Assembly (NCBI GenBank): GCA_024663395.1
Contig: JANFAH010000013.1
Coordinates: 62,001-126,000, forward strand
Source: Pisolithus tinctorius
Lineage: Eukaryota > Basidiomycota > Agaricomycetes > Boletales > Pisolithaceae
Length of the DNA: 64,000 nucleotides
Reading direction: 5' to 3'
The translations under genes and the position numbers were made by a program. Of the stretch, positions 1 to 11,465 are shown one piece after another. The notes below the pieces were generated by a model. The model saw only the letters and a list, made by a program, of their open reading frames with translations, was not told where the DNA came from and searched no databases. Within the stretch, counting starts at the first letter, position 1. The number at the start of each line of letters is the position of its first letter.

Positions 1-503
1 TTCACATAAGTGATTTGGTCGGAGAGACCAGCTTTTTCAGTGTATCGCCGAGCGCGACCGAGTTGGAATTCATTGTTGTTGATACCGACGATTTGGACGT
101 CGGAAAAACGAGCAATTCCACGCGCCGGCCCACCAACACCGCACCCGACATCCAGCACTTTCATGCCAGGCCGAAGACCCATATAAGCGGCTAAATAGTG
201 CTGGTTGCGAGCCAAGGATGCGGCAAAGCCCTCCCCCTCATAGAACCGCGAAAAGTGGAACGACTCTGCCCAGCCATACTCATACAACTCTGTCGCACCA
301 TCATAGTATCCTGAGCGGCGGGTGGTTTGAGCTCGCCGCAAACGCCGACAGGAGAAATGGAACAAACCATTAGCGACATCGGTGTACTTGTCAAGACGGT
401 TCTTGATGTCGGCTTCGCTCTCACTGATGAGGTCCTTTTGCCAGAACTTGGTATAGCGCTCGACACGCTTTTCCTGGCGACCGTCGAAGTATACTGTAGA
501 CAT
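1..503 (-). CDS. ERG6: Sterol 24-C-methyltransferase, 5' part (partial)
   Basis: This enzyme transfers a methyl group from S-adenosylmethionine to C24 of the sterol side chain in ergosterol synthesis, at the ER or lipid droplets. The translation holds the SAM-binding motif I (LDVGCGVGGPARGIARF), then VGINNNEFQ, and before them the family signature YEYGWAESFHFSRFY. The start is the ATG at 501-503 (MSTVYFDGRQ). A 57-nt GT-AG intron at 311-367 must be removed: splicing gives TDVANGYYDGATELYEYGW, as in the family, whereas read-through inserts about 19 unrelated residues. Only about the first 150 residues are present; the catalytic C-terminal part lies beyond the left edge. Identification is secure. 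Confidence 0.95.
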   Translation of the reverse strand, partial: MSTVYFDGRQEKRVERYTKFWQKDLISESEADIKNRLDKYTDVANGLFHFSCRRLRRAQTTRRSGYYDGATELYEYGWAESFHFSRFYEGEGFAASLARNQHYLAAYMGLRPGMKVLDVGCGVGGPARGIARFSDVQIVGINNNEFQLGRARRYTEKAGLSDQITYV

Positions 504-2354
504 TTTTCAGAAGACGGTCGAGTCAACGAAACAGTAAGGCGAGGCTGCGCAGACGTAGGAGAAGCGAGCAATGAAAGGTCACGCAATTCTGGTCGTGTTC
601 AGGGATAGCTTTATACATTTTCTGGCAAGGAGTTGCCAGAACCACGTTATTGACAGCTACTGGCGATGACAAGGCATAGGGCTTAATGGGCCGCGCGCAC
701 CATATGTGATCTGTGGGGTAGTCTCGGTAGCAGACGTTTTGGGCGCCGGACTTGTCCGGGCGCAAGTTTTACCAGAGCCCCGGTTTCCTAAAACGGCCGG
801 TTTCGAGGTCGATAGAGAATAATAACTATATCCGCGCCGACACATGCCGAAGATATCGCGATGAGATCACCAGTCCTTCGACCAGGGGCCATGACAACGA
901 GCGCACGAGCGTCCAGGAGTCAAATGGCACAGTTGCGAAGGGCGGAAAGGGTATGTCTTTCTACAGCCCAGCTAACCAAGACATGAAAGCGCACAGAGGC
1001 TGATCTGGCCTGAAATAGTTGAGGGGAGGGCAATCGTAGATATATGGCCTGGTGGGTATTAGGCACATCGAGTTATAGTAAGCGGCCCCACAGTTCCACC
1101 GTAATGCACAACCGGTACCTGCCAAGTCTCAGGAGCGCTCTTGAGAAACCTACAGCCTGAACCGATGAGGTTTGCTAATTATTGTTAGAAATATAGCAGC
1201 CTCAAAAGGTGAGTTGTGAATAAAAATTACCCATATCATCGCATAAATGGGCTAATCTGCCTTCACGACACTCTCGATCCGTTCCCGCAGGATACGACGG
1301 CGGCCATCCATCCACGTAGGCGTACCAAAAATGAAACTGGACACGACACATGCAACCTGTTTCAACCAATCATGACGTCGACGCAAACAACACGTATCAA
1401 TCACGAAATCGATCCCCTATTTTCAGGAGGAGCGAGTCAGCGCCTATAGGAATAAATGTTGAATTTGGAGTAAGCCGTACCTTAACGCTTCAACCACGCA
1501 CGTATCACTTACACAGCGACCAAGTGTATAATGATTCCATTACATGGATCGCCGAGATGGTACCCGCAACCATTCCGACAGATGGACAGTAACCAGACAC
1601 ATCGAAGAACGTCCTCATGGGCGCAAAGAACACGCCCAGTATGCTCACCGGTGTCTCAACATTCATCAAGGGTATTTGGAAAGAGGTGCCAGGAGCTGAA
1701 GAACAAGTTGACCATTGGCAATGAGAAATTGAAGGTTGCGAAGTGCGGAGCGCTGGTCTATGCAGGAATCCACGTCATCCCTGAAGGTCAGACAGAGACC
1801 CGAGTGAAGACGCACCACACCAAGACTTTCCTGCGCGTATGCCTTCATGGACAGTGACCGAGACTTCACCTCGTCGTACCCTGCAAGGGGTGGTCGGGAC
1901 GGGACGACAACTTGACCATCCCCGCCGCTCTTGAGCTTTTACTTGAGTGTCCTGCCTTAGTGATCGAATCAGTCGACTTTGTAGTCGAGGACACGTTGAA
2001 CGTTAGGAGGGCGAACCTTGGCATCGATGACAGTCATCTCAGCAAAGACGACGCTCCAGGCCACTGTTCCGTAGTGTTTGACACATACCACCTATGTATC
2101 GGATCATTTTTCATGCACGTGCATCAGCTTAGATTCTTCTTCGAACGATGTCTAATGACCCGCCCCACACAGCTACATTCACGTGACGAAAGACTTCATT
2201 TCCAAATATAGGCCCCCCTAAGTCGTCCCGCCTTCCGCGACCCCTTCCGCTCGGATAGCACATCCACCCGTCGAAGATGAGGAGGTCGGTCTGAACTCTC
2301 TACTTTACAACTGACGCCGCTGACAGTTCCATTTTCACAGCCGCGGCCATCACG
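504..2354. other. Gene-free stretch with possible decayed coding remnants
   Basis: The first few hundred bases should include the ERG6 promoter and the last part the promoter of the CFEM gene. No complete gene is visible. Two short stretches look vaguely coding: 1600-1860, open on both strands, and 1960-2110 on the minus strand, with an exon-like end MTVIDAKVRPPNVQRVLDYK. Neither was recognised and neither can be joined into a gene. Confidence 0.4.
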
Positions 2355-3295
2355 ATGCACCACACATTCACCACTGCACTCCTCGTTCTCGCACAGCTGG
2401 TGTACGTCCTTGCACGATCACCCGACCAGTCTAGGGATGTATATGAGCCTTCTAAGGCCGCAGAACTCGAGAAACTCCAAGCATCCCCCGCTGCATCCAG
2501 CCAGAACTCATTGCAGTACGGCCTAACACCGACGCCTGCTACCTCCTCGATCCCTTTGTACGGCCAAACTACCTCTGCCTCTGTCAATCTCACCCCGTTC
2601 GGAGGAACCCCGATCCCATGGGTTCCGTCCCAGTCTTTGAATTCCGTCTCGATAACGACCTCGAGTACGGCTGGATTCCCGCCGTTGACTGGGTATCCTG
2701 CTTGTGGTGCGTATCTCACCCGACCACTTGATTGGTGCGTGATGCTATTCGGAAATAACATGTAATATTACACAGTAACCCTGTGTCTCGCCCATGCTGC
2801 TTATGCGGCAAACTGCACCAGCGTCATCGCTGTCGACTGCTACTGTTCCAAGTAAGCCTCTTCTCTCTTCTATCCCACTTACTTACCTCTACATTCTGCT
2901 TCTCCCCCTTTTTTTTAAAAAAAAGCCCCATATTCCCGCAAGTACTCGTCAACTGTACTGCCCAATCCTGTCTCATCAACCTCTACGCCGCCGAAAACCT
3001 CGCCCAGCAATACTGCAATCTCGCAGCCTACTCAAACCCTGGAGCATCCACCGGCTCGATCCCTGCTCTCCCCGCAACACTCTCATTCCCTTCCCCACCG
3101 GTAACGTCCCCACAGCCAACTTTTCCAACGAGTATTACGCCTGTGGCGATCATTACCGGGCCCGCGAGCAACAGAGCTGCGAGGGTGGTGCGGATCGGTA
3201 TGAAAGAAGTGTGGGAGGGAGAATGCGTAAAGGGAGCGGTGATGGGTGTGGTTGCTGGGATCGTCGGTGCGGTCATCGGCACTCTTCTAGTCTAG
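2355..3295 (+). CDS. CFEM-domain protein, secreted and probably GPI-anchored
   Basis: CFEM proteins are fungal surface proteins; some bind haem or act at the host interface. Three exons (2355-2706, 2776-2851, 2926-3295) give 265 residues. An N-terminal signal peptide (MHHTFTTALLVLAQLVYVLA) is followed by a Ser/Thr/Pro-rich stretch. The cysteine module spans the introns: PACVTLCLAHAAYAANC, then VDCYC, VNCTAQSC and LAQQYC. That is the CFEM spacing, with the Asp before the C-x-C pair that is the usual haem ligand. The C-terminus ends in a hydrophobic tail (GVVAGIVGAVIGTLLV), consistent with GPI attachment. The second acceptor lies in an A-run after a T-tract; it is the choice that keeps the cysteine frame. 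The actual ligand of this protein is unknown. Confidence 0.87.
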
Positions 3296-3651
3296 GGGCC
3301 CGCCTATCGAGGATAGGGGAATACATATGACCAAGTAGGTCCACGGAGAAATGAACGAATTCATAAGAAACAGAACATAACGGCAGCTCGCCGTGATATG
3401 AGGATCCACCATGACAGACTAGTTTACGCCAACGATCAAATAATGCTCAGCCTGCGTGTTCCATAGTATGTCGTTCCTAAATCGACTTCTTAGCCTTGCA
3501 GCTCACTATTAGCATAAGACCGTCCGATTGACACGTGACAAAAAGTACTACTTTACACACTAGAAAAACACGAATATCCATGAACTCGCAGCGAACATGT
3601 CATCGATACACACCGAGATCCGGAACACGAAATGCACAAACCATGTACACT
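3296..3651. other. Intergenic region between convergent genes
   Basis: This holds the 3' flanks of the CFEM gene (+) and the first phosphatase-like gene (-). No gene or repeat was seen. Confidence 0.6.
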
Positions 3652-5588
3652 TCAGAGCGTAACACCACGCTTCACGTCAGCTGTCACGGGCTGAATATGC
3701 CACGAGATCCGTTGAGAAGCAAGTTCCCGTCAGCACATTCCCCACACAAGCAACGAAGGGAAAGACACCACACTCACCTCATGTCTATACTCATACCCAT
3801 GAGCATGACTTCTAACACCACGCCTCCTCCACACACGTTTTGATAACGCGAGCAAACCGACGAAGAGCATTGCAGCCAGCGCAGCTTGGACGGTTACAGA
3901 CACCGATGTGAGGTATACCCCGTTGTGTGTCGCGTAAGCGTCATACGGAAGGTTGCACGCGGCGTTCCATTGTTTCTGGGAGGTGATGGCGTAGTTCTGT
4001 CGTGCGTGCAAATCATGATAGATAAAGTCAGTTGCGGTGTAAGAAATACCAACATAATATGGGAACATCGAAAAACAGATGAAAAAGGGTACACCCACCT
4101 CGAGTTTATATACAAACTCGGTAACAGGAATATCAGCTTTATGCCCAAAGGCATGGTACGTCTGGAAGCCTTCGTCGCTCCCATTCTTGAACTTGATTCG
4201 CAGGAAATCGCGTATCTCAGGGCCGGGTCCGCGACGGATCTCGAAGGCGAATGCGGAGGCGAAGTTGGCTATGCGCACCGAATTAGTATGCAGGGTTCGT
4301 TCGTAGATGAAGTATGCAAGTTCATAGGTAATAGTTTGCGGAAGATAAGGCGAGGGTGGCGGTTCTACTGGCGTGGTTGGGGAGGTACTTACGGATTGCA
4401 ATGAGTTCGGGATACTCTTTGGTTAGTCCCAACATTTGGAACAAGGAGATGAAAGGCTGATAACTGGTTTCGATCAGAAGGAACTTGAGAGGGTCGCCGT
4501 TGAAGGTGATACGGTCCAAAGAATCGATGATCGAGTGTAAAATTGTCCGGCCAGCCACTGTTGCACGCCAAGTATCACGTCAGCCAATACCCATCGCAAG
4601 TACCCATGCGAAATATCGAGCAGCATGACGGGGGGGTCGACTTCGACTCACGATTTCCGATCCCGCCGAGTTCTTTGGACGAAAAGACCGCACTCTCATG
4701 GTAGTTGGCAAAGTTCCGAGCTTGGTCGATTAGCGTTGGTGGGAGACGGTACGCGTAAGTCTGATTATGAACAAGTTGAGTGTTCATGTAGTCATAGATC
4801 TGAACGTGACTTCAACCCAAATCCCACAAGATACACCAAATAAAGGTACACACATTCACCTGTCATGGGAAATGAGGACATGTGCGAGCGGTGGATACAA
4901 GAAACATACCGCGTTCTCGAGCGTCGTAGGACGCCCGAAGACATAATCCTTGATAGATTGGAAGAAAGGCTGAGCGGACTTCGCAGCCGCCTTAAATTCT
5001 GGTGAAGCATATACATCTGCGACGTGTCGCTGGAACGCCTAAACCAGATGGTCAGTCTCACACAAACCACACGGCACCGCAAACAACGGCTATCTACCAA
5101 ACAATCAGTCCAAGGCTCCAACGAGCGGTCGTTTGTAGGCTCGACTGTCTCGATGGGGATGTATTGGTATCCTCCGAGTGGAGCAACTATCGTGGTCTCG
5201 TTTGCAAGAGTAATTTTGTTGTTGGGGTTGGGAGGATAGAGACCCTGAAGCAGGGCCATTGTAGAATCGAATATGGCAGCGCCCTCACCGCCTGCTTTGG
5301 CGTAAAAGTGCACCTGGTGAGTGTCGACGACACCGTGTTTGATTCCCGAGATTTGCGATGAGGAAGACGGAGACAGATATTGAGAACGGAGGTAGGAACC
5401 GAGAAGGAAAGACTCGGCCTATGCGAGGAGGATATTCAAAGGTCTCTTCCTCGCGTAGAAACTTAAATACTCACCGCACCGAGTGGAGTGCTTCTCGTTG
5501 GAGATGGTTCGTAGGTCTTTGGATCTTGGAAGAACTCCTCGCGGTCCCCATTGCGCGCGATAACGAGAACACCGAGTACTTTAGACAT
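3652..5588 (-). CDS. Histidine acid phosphatase/PGAM-like membrane protein, copy 1
   Basis: Nine exons rebuild in frame to 436 residues: 5475-5588, 5098-5418, 4910-5038, 4854-4859 (6 nt), 4652-4799, 4393-4557, 4099-4268, 3778-3996, 3652-3690. The start MSKVLGVLVIARNGDREEFF sits where the family has the RHG-x-R phosphate-binding loop, but the catalytic His is Asn (RNG). The region expected to carry the second catalytic HD pair reads LLIETSYQPFISLF, with no HD. A C-terminal membrane span (AALAAMLFVGLLALSK) is followed by a basic tail. No N-terminal signal peptide is visible, yet NQT and NET sequons are present. It is probably a non-catalytic or altered member of the fold; the true role is unknown. 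It forms a tandem pair with the gene at 7427-9278. Confidence 0.85.
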
Positions 5589-7426
5589 ATCAACGAATGC
5601 AGGAGGGGCAAAAGTTCAAGTTTCAGGTTCACAACGAGGTCGGCACCAGGAGTGCTTGCACCTACATGAAGTTTTCTTAAGCGCCTTTTAGGAGGAACAA
5701 ATCAGGGCGCATCATGGTGGGAGAAGGGTCACCACGTTGTTGGAATGACACCGGTGAGATGGTCAGCCTCCTGGCAGGCACGAGGCGATGGTCATCATTT
5801 TGGCCGTTATCCCTGCGGCAGCCCGGAGTCACAGATCACCGAGAGTCCCGGCACCATGGCCCTCCGCTGGACAAGTATGTAAAAATACTAGTAGAACACT
5901 TGACAGGCATATCAGCAGCTCGCCGAAGAGGTCGAAGAACACATAGCCTGGGGGTCAGAATGGATGCGAAGGGTTGCCGCACAGCTCAGAGATACTGGCT
6001 GCATGTGAGGCCACCAGGCTGCCAGTTCACGGAATGAAAAAGAGAAGCCCGACATAGCTCTGGCCCTCTGGCCGTTCACTGAGGTCACAGTCCGGTTTAG
6101 CACAGCGGATACTAAGCTTTAACAGGCACTAACCTATTCATCGCCTAACAAAGGGTACCATGTTCTGATTCACTTCTTCCATTGCAAATTGGTTCATGGC
6201 GTTTAATCCGTCGACATGCTGCCAATTCGCCCTCCGTGCGTGGCCAATTTGCTAGTACTAGGGGGCACAGCGCGCGGCTGTTTCATCTCCCTTAAGAAAG
6301 CGATTCAGATTCACGACTTTCCGCTAACACGCTTGCGCCCCATGGTGGTGGAAAGGCTGGAGTCCTGGACACTTCTGTGAGTTGTGAAAATGCTTCGTGT
6401 TCTTCATATCCCATGCTGTACCGAAAACCTTGTTCAGAATGGTGTGTGGCACTGACTAAAACTACTGCATGCACCGCACACAGTACATACACGTCCAATA
6501 CTGATTCCAGGAATTGCAGAGAGTCGGGAATGTCTTACAGTCGAAGCCACCTGAAGGAGTCTGATGAGCTCATATATTGGGGCACCACGTCTCGAATGGG
6601 CGAAAGTTGCGCTCAGCAGCATGATGTTCCTTGATGTACTAACGGTCCAACTGTCCCTCAAGTTGGGGGGTTCTGATCAAGTAGGGCATCTACGGCGGTA
6701 TCGCCACCGCTACGTGCCCGGCAACTTGGACATGTCTCAAATCGAATCCCATACGTAGGCGGTTAGTGGGTCGGAGAAGCAAAGTGGGCGCACTAACGAC
6801 AGACTGAAGGGTCGAGGAATCCACGCTGTTGGAACCATCGCCTTGATTTCCTCGTCCCTATTGTTTGTACTACTCAATCATATGATGGAATAGGATTTAA
6901 CGTGCTTCTGGCCTGGCGACTGTACCCAGAGATTCGAGTCGTTTGCGGCTAGGGCCAGCCATACCACAGAATGAATCAACAATCCTTTCCGCTAACCTCA
7001 CGTGTTCTATCTATCGCTGACGAGGTGGAGCAGTATCTCCAACAAGGGGTGCGGTACCGCAGTGTCTAGTCTGCGGACACGTGAAAATACTAAGGGTGGA
7101 TCCATTCCAAGTGAAAGGATAAGGTGTGATATTGGGCCACGTCGAGATGTTGCGAGGCTGCAAATCTACCTTGACCCCATCCGGGCCCTCAGCACCAGCC
7201 TTATGTCGACCATATCCCTGACCGAGCACACCAGGATCAAAATACAGGCGGGGCACCAGCCCCATCAATCCACATACACGATCCATACAGACAAATACAA
7301 GCGAAGGACTATGTAAGGAAAATCCGTGTACAAGACAATGCGTAAGAGAGACCGAGAACAAGAGAAATCATGCAGACGTTTTAGGAAAGGTCACCCTCTA
7401 CTGCCCTCTCCATATGAGCAATGCAC
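5589..7426. other. Spacer between the tandem phosphatase-like paralogues
   Basis: About 1.8 kb contains the promoter of copy 1 and the 3' flank of copy 2. Short ORFs near 5714-6037 and 7002-7361 have no recognisable domains and occur on both strands. No transposon ends were seen. Confidence 0.45.
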
Positions 7427-9278
7427 TCAAAGACGCACGCGCCCCTTCTCGACCATGGGCTCGACGCGTGCAGCGGCGGGGGTCTATGAAATGTCAATCA
7501 GTACATGTACCCAGCGCGATCATAGCCGACCTGACGTTGTGCAGGGTACCGTAGTTATGATGGGTGCATGAACCGGGACTCACCTCATCATCGGGGAGGC
7601 GAACGTACTTCTTGGCACGAGAACGCTTGATGAACTTGGCAAGCGCGAACATACCGACAAACAGCACTGCAGCGCAGGCAGCCATAACGGTGGTAGTTGC
7701 ACCGTTCTGGGAGCCGATGTGGAGGTAGTCGTCTTGCAGGCCATCCTGGCAAGTTGCAGCCCATTGCTTGTAGGAGCTGATGGCGTAGTTCTGAACGGAT
7801 GCGCAGGTAGATGAGTAAAGCTATATGAGGATTGGTCCGGGTGGGGCTTACCTCGGCGCGGTAGAAGAACTCCGTGAGGGGGATATCAGCCTTGTGTCCG
7901 AAAACGTGGTAGGTCTCGAAGTTGTCGCTGGTGCCATTCTTGAACTTGATCCTCAAGAAGTCCCTGTCCTCGGGTGCAGGTCCACGACGGAGCTCAAAAG
8001 CGAGGGCGGAAGCGAAGTTGGCTATGCAAGACGTGTCACAACACTACTCTCGAGTGTAAGATGGCAGTGCACTCACGGAAGCCAGCGAGTTCGGGGTTGT
8101 GCTTGGTTATCTCGAGCATGTGGAAGAGAGAAATGAACGGGTGGTAGCTGGTCTCAACGAGGAGGAACTGGAGGGGGTCACCGTTGAATGCGATGCGCTG
8201 GAGCGAGTCGAGGATGAGGTGCAAAATAGTACGACCAGGCACTATCCACCATATTAGTCAGTCCGTTCCCCAGCAGGTTGGCTAAGTACGACTCACAGTT
8301 ACCGATACCGCCAATATCCTTGCTTCCGAAGAGTGCGTTCTCGTGGAAGTCAGCAAAACCACGAGCCTGCTCAATCAAGGTAGGAGGGAGCCGGTGCGCA
8401 AAAGTCTTGTTATGGATGAGCTGCGTGTTCATGTAGTCGTAGATCTAAAACAGAAAAGAGGAAACATCACTCGAACCCAATCTCAGGTGGTGACAGAATA
8501 AGGACTACACACGTTCCACTGACAGGCCCATGTATCAGCACCACGTCGATCATGCTTCTAGAAACAGCCAATGACTCACCGCATTCTCCAATGTGGTGGA
8601 GCGACCAAAGACGTAGTCCCTGATGGCACCAAAGAATGGCTGCGCGGTCTTAGCCTTCTCCTTGAACTCCGGAGAAGCGTAGACCCTGGAGATGTGATCC
8701 TGGAAGGCCTGTATGACGGCACGTGAGCATCAGCATCCGTTAGCCACACCTCTCCGAGTGGTCGTAAACGCGTGTACGTACGGGGCAGTCCGTCCAGGGT
8801 TCGAGGGTGCGGTCATTGCCTGGCTCGACGGTCTCGATCGGAACGTATTGGTATCCACCGAGGGGTGCGACAACGGTGGTCTCGTTTGCGAGGGTGATTT
8901 TGTTTTTGGGCGTCGGAGGGAATAACCCCTGAAGGAGGGCGATAGCGGAGTCGAAAATGACGGGGCCCTCACCGCCGGCCTTGGCATAGAAGTGGACCTC
9001 GTGAGTGTTGACGAGGTCCGTCTTCATGTTGGTAATGTAGGACGGAGATGAAGGGCTCAGGTAGACTGAACGGAGGAAAGAGCCCAACTGGAAAGACTCG
9101 ACCTAGGAGAAATGACATGATTAAAAGTTAAATCGAATGGAAAGAGGGATGAGAGGGTACTTACAGCGCCGAGAGGAGTGCTCTCAGTGAAATGAGGCTC
9201 GTAAGTCTTGGGGTCTTGGAAGAACTCATCGCGGTCGCCATTGCGGGCAATGACAAGAACACCTAAGACGTCGGTCAT
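7427..9278 (-). CDS. Histidine acid phosphatase/PGAM-like membrane protein, copy 2
   Basis: This is a tandem paralogue of the gene at 3652-5588. Nine exons: 9165-9278, 8782-9102, 8580-8708, 8513-8518 (6 nt), 8297-8444, 8077-8241, 7852-8021, 7584-7790, 7427-7483, giving 438 residues. The first seven exons have exactly the same lengths as in copy 1 (114, 321, 129, 6, 148, 165, 170 nt). The RHG motif is again RNG (VLVIARNGDRDEFF) and the HD region reads LLVETSYHPFISLF. A membrane segment (VMAACAAVLFVGMFALAKF) precedes a basic tail and a short last exon. Exon structure is preserved while sequence and introns have diverged, so both copies look to be under protein-level selection. A phosphatase or mutase reaction should not be assumed. 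Confidence 0.86.
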
Positions 9279-10289
9279 GTCGATGGGAGTAGTCAGGCAG
9301 TTGTAAGGATGCGGGGAACCGAAGAGTTAAAAGAAAATTGCTGGTAGAGAATCAAGCTCGCCATCCTACGTCTTATAAACGGGCAGCCATTGCGGAATCA
9401 TGCTTGGCGCGTGGCACGAGAGCCGACACCAGGGTGGAGAAGCCGCGGCACGTTGCCTCACATATTAGGACCCAACGCCAGGTTAGCGCGAGGCCGTCCT
9501 GAGAGAGAAGAATCCGCACTTGTGCAGACGGACAGGTTCGTGTAATGAATGTAACGAAGATGTGAACACCGTTGACCACACTGGAACGAAACGTCGCCAT
9601 CAGAAGGGCTTGTTACAATGTCAGTGCTAGGCACAAGGGCACAGTGTGGCTTTCCCTATTCGAATATCGCCCCGTCGAGAAAAAGGGTATAGCGAGGACA
9701 AAAAAACGTCCGAATTCATCGCCACGTGGCCGTTAGCCGGTGGGGGGCGTTTACTCCAGGCGACAGCGTTAAACCGTTCGCATGACCAGATGGCGGCCAC
9801 CCAGTCTACACGCGTACAATCATCATTTGTTAATGATAGCACCTAAGGGAGAGAAATGTGATATGGCATTTGTTATATTATCATTACGCAGGCCTCACGG
9901 CTTACACGCGTCAAATGGGTACAGACCACGTGGAATCAAAGTCAGAGTGCGCAGAAGATACTTTCGAAGGGTCATTCGCTTTTGTTGAAGGCGAGTGCGG
10001 TGACAACGAAATGAGTCGCGATATTGACCTGCACGAGTAGACGGATAGTACAGGCCCTCGCAGAGAGAACGATTCAATGTTTCCACCCACATAGGCTGGT
10101 CGAACGGAAATGAGAGATGACATCAAATGGAACGCATCGATTAGATAAGAAATGGAACGCTGCACCGGCGACTTGCGGCACCAGAGCGCGATCCACCACG
10201 CCTTAACCTGAACGGGATAAGAAAAAGGCAAAGAAATGCGTCCACGACACCTTGACAGCAAGGCCAATAGCGTCTCACACCCGCCCACC
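9279..10289. other. Upstream region of copy 2 and 3' flank of the SRP72-like gene
   Basis: No gene was seen. Minus-strand promoter elements of copy 2 are expected near 9279-9400. ORFs at 9646-9846 and 9858-10040 are short and resemble nothing known. Confidence 0.5.
9372..9379 (-). promoter_or_regulatory. TATA-like element upstream of phosphatase-like copy 2
   Basis: The minus strand reads TTTATAAG about 95 bases upstream of the start codon at 9278, a plausible core promoter position. This is a sequence match only. Confidence 0.35.
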
Positions 10290-11384
10290 TCACGATTTCT
10301 TTTTCCTCCCTTTCGAAATACCCCCGGCTTTCGCGGCACTAGGTGGAGGAAGCACACTGTCCGCGACGACACCTTGTGTTGCTCCTCCACCAGCACCTTT
10401 CCGCTTCTTTCCTTGATTGTAGTTCGATCTCTCGCTCTTCTTCAACCATCGTTCCGGATCAGGAGGAGGCGTTACGCCAGGAATGACGCCCTTGGGTACA
10501 CGCTTCATCCTTACTGTTTTCGTCTTTGTCACTGGTGACTCTTCCTCCAACTGTTTGTTCTGCAAAGAACGTGATTCCAGGAGAACCTGGGTCGGATGAG
10601 AAGTGGGAGGAGGTAATGTTTCGATCACCGAGACGACCGATGTGGGTAATGCATCCAGCTCATGTAGAAATCCCGTGTTGATGAAGTCGAGATGCTTCTG
10701 TGAGGCAGTGAGGTTTGTCAGTACATCTGAATATTCTTCCGATTGCTGTGAAGTGCAGGTGTGAATGCTGTGGGTCGATACACGAGCAAGGGCAAGAACG
10801 CACGGGATCAGCAGTTTCAATCAGGTCGTTGTACAGTTCGAGACTGGTTTGGTATGATCCCTGGCGATAATTCTACGCCAACGCGGAGTGGATATCATTG
10901 CATCAGAAGAATCGGCTGTGCAACATACGAGCTGAGCATCCAGGTGGAGCACGCCACGCTGGTCCCTCTGAGTCTGCTTCAGTCTTTGCAAAACGTTGGA
11001 TGCCTCTTCTTCTTTGTGGAAGCGGTACAAAGCATAGGCTTTTTCGAATGCGCGACGGCCAGATGCGTCATCGCCTATGAGAGATAGGGCGGCCTCATAC
11101 TGTTCTGTCTGCAAAAGCAAAAACAACTCCGTTTGCAGTGCATCCCAATCTGTAGGATCCAATCGAAGGACTAGCCCATGTTCGATTCTTGTTACCTACA
11201 AAACAAGGGTTTACTCACTCCTGTGACATGTCTTGATAGCGCTGGTGAAATGTCCACCGTCTATCTGTGCACAGAGAGATTTGAACAGCCGTCTGAGCCG
11301 TTCTTCGACTGGAATCGGCTGTTCTGGCTGGGATTTGGTGGCCAGTCCTGGTTTCTTTTTCGTCATTACTGGAGGATGTTTCAT
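10290..11384 (-). CDS. SRP72: SRP72-like protein lacking the central TPR region
   Basis: SRP72 is the largest protein of the signal recognition particle and binds the 7SL RNA and SRP68. Four exons (11219-11384, 10929-11170, 10804-10872, 10290-10745) join in frame to 310 residues. The N-terminal TPR part is clear: LCAQIDGGHFTSAIKTCHRI, LRLDPTDWDALQTELFLLLQ and YRQGSYQTSLELYNDLIETA. The C-terminal RNA-binding tail is also clear: KRVPKGVIPGVTPPPDPERW followed by LKKSERSNYNQGKKRKG. From memory, fungal SRP72 is about 600-680 residues; here the N-terminal part runs at about residue 215 straight into the C-terminal tail, so several hundred residues of TPR solenoid are absent. No frameshift or stop marks the join. 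It could be a shortened paralogue, an internal deletion, or an assembly collapse. It shares a short divergent promoter with the pinin gene. Confidence 0.85.
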
Positions 11385-11465
11385 TGAGAGGGAGTGGGTA
11401 TTACATAAGCCGTTGGTTCGGTACTGAGAGCGGCTTCCAGTACTCCGTGTTCGACAACGACGGCG
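11385..11465. promoter_or_regulatory. Bidirectional promoter, SRP72-like / pinin
   Basis: Only 81 bases separate the two divergent start codons, so both 5' UTRs and core promoters must fit in or overlap this interval. Coregulation is inferred from the arrangement; no specific factor site was identified. Confidence 0.6.
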
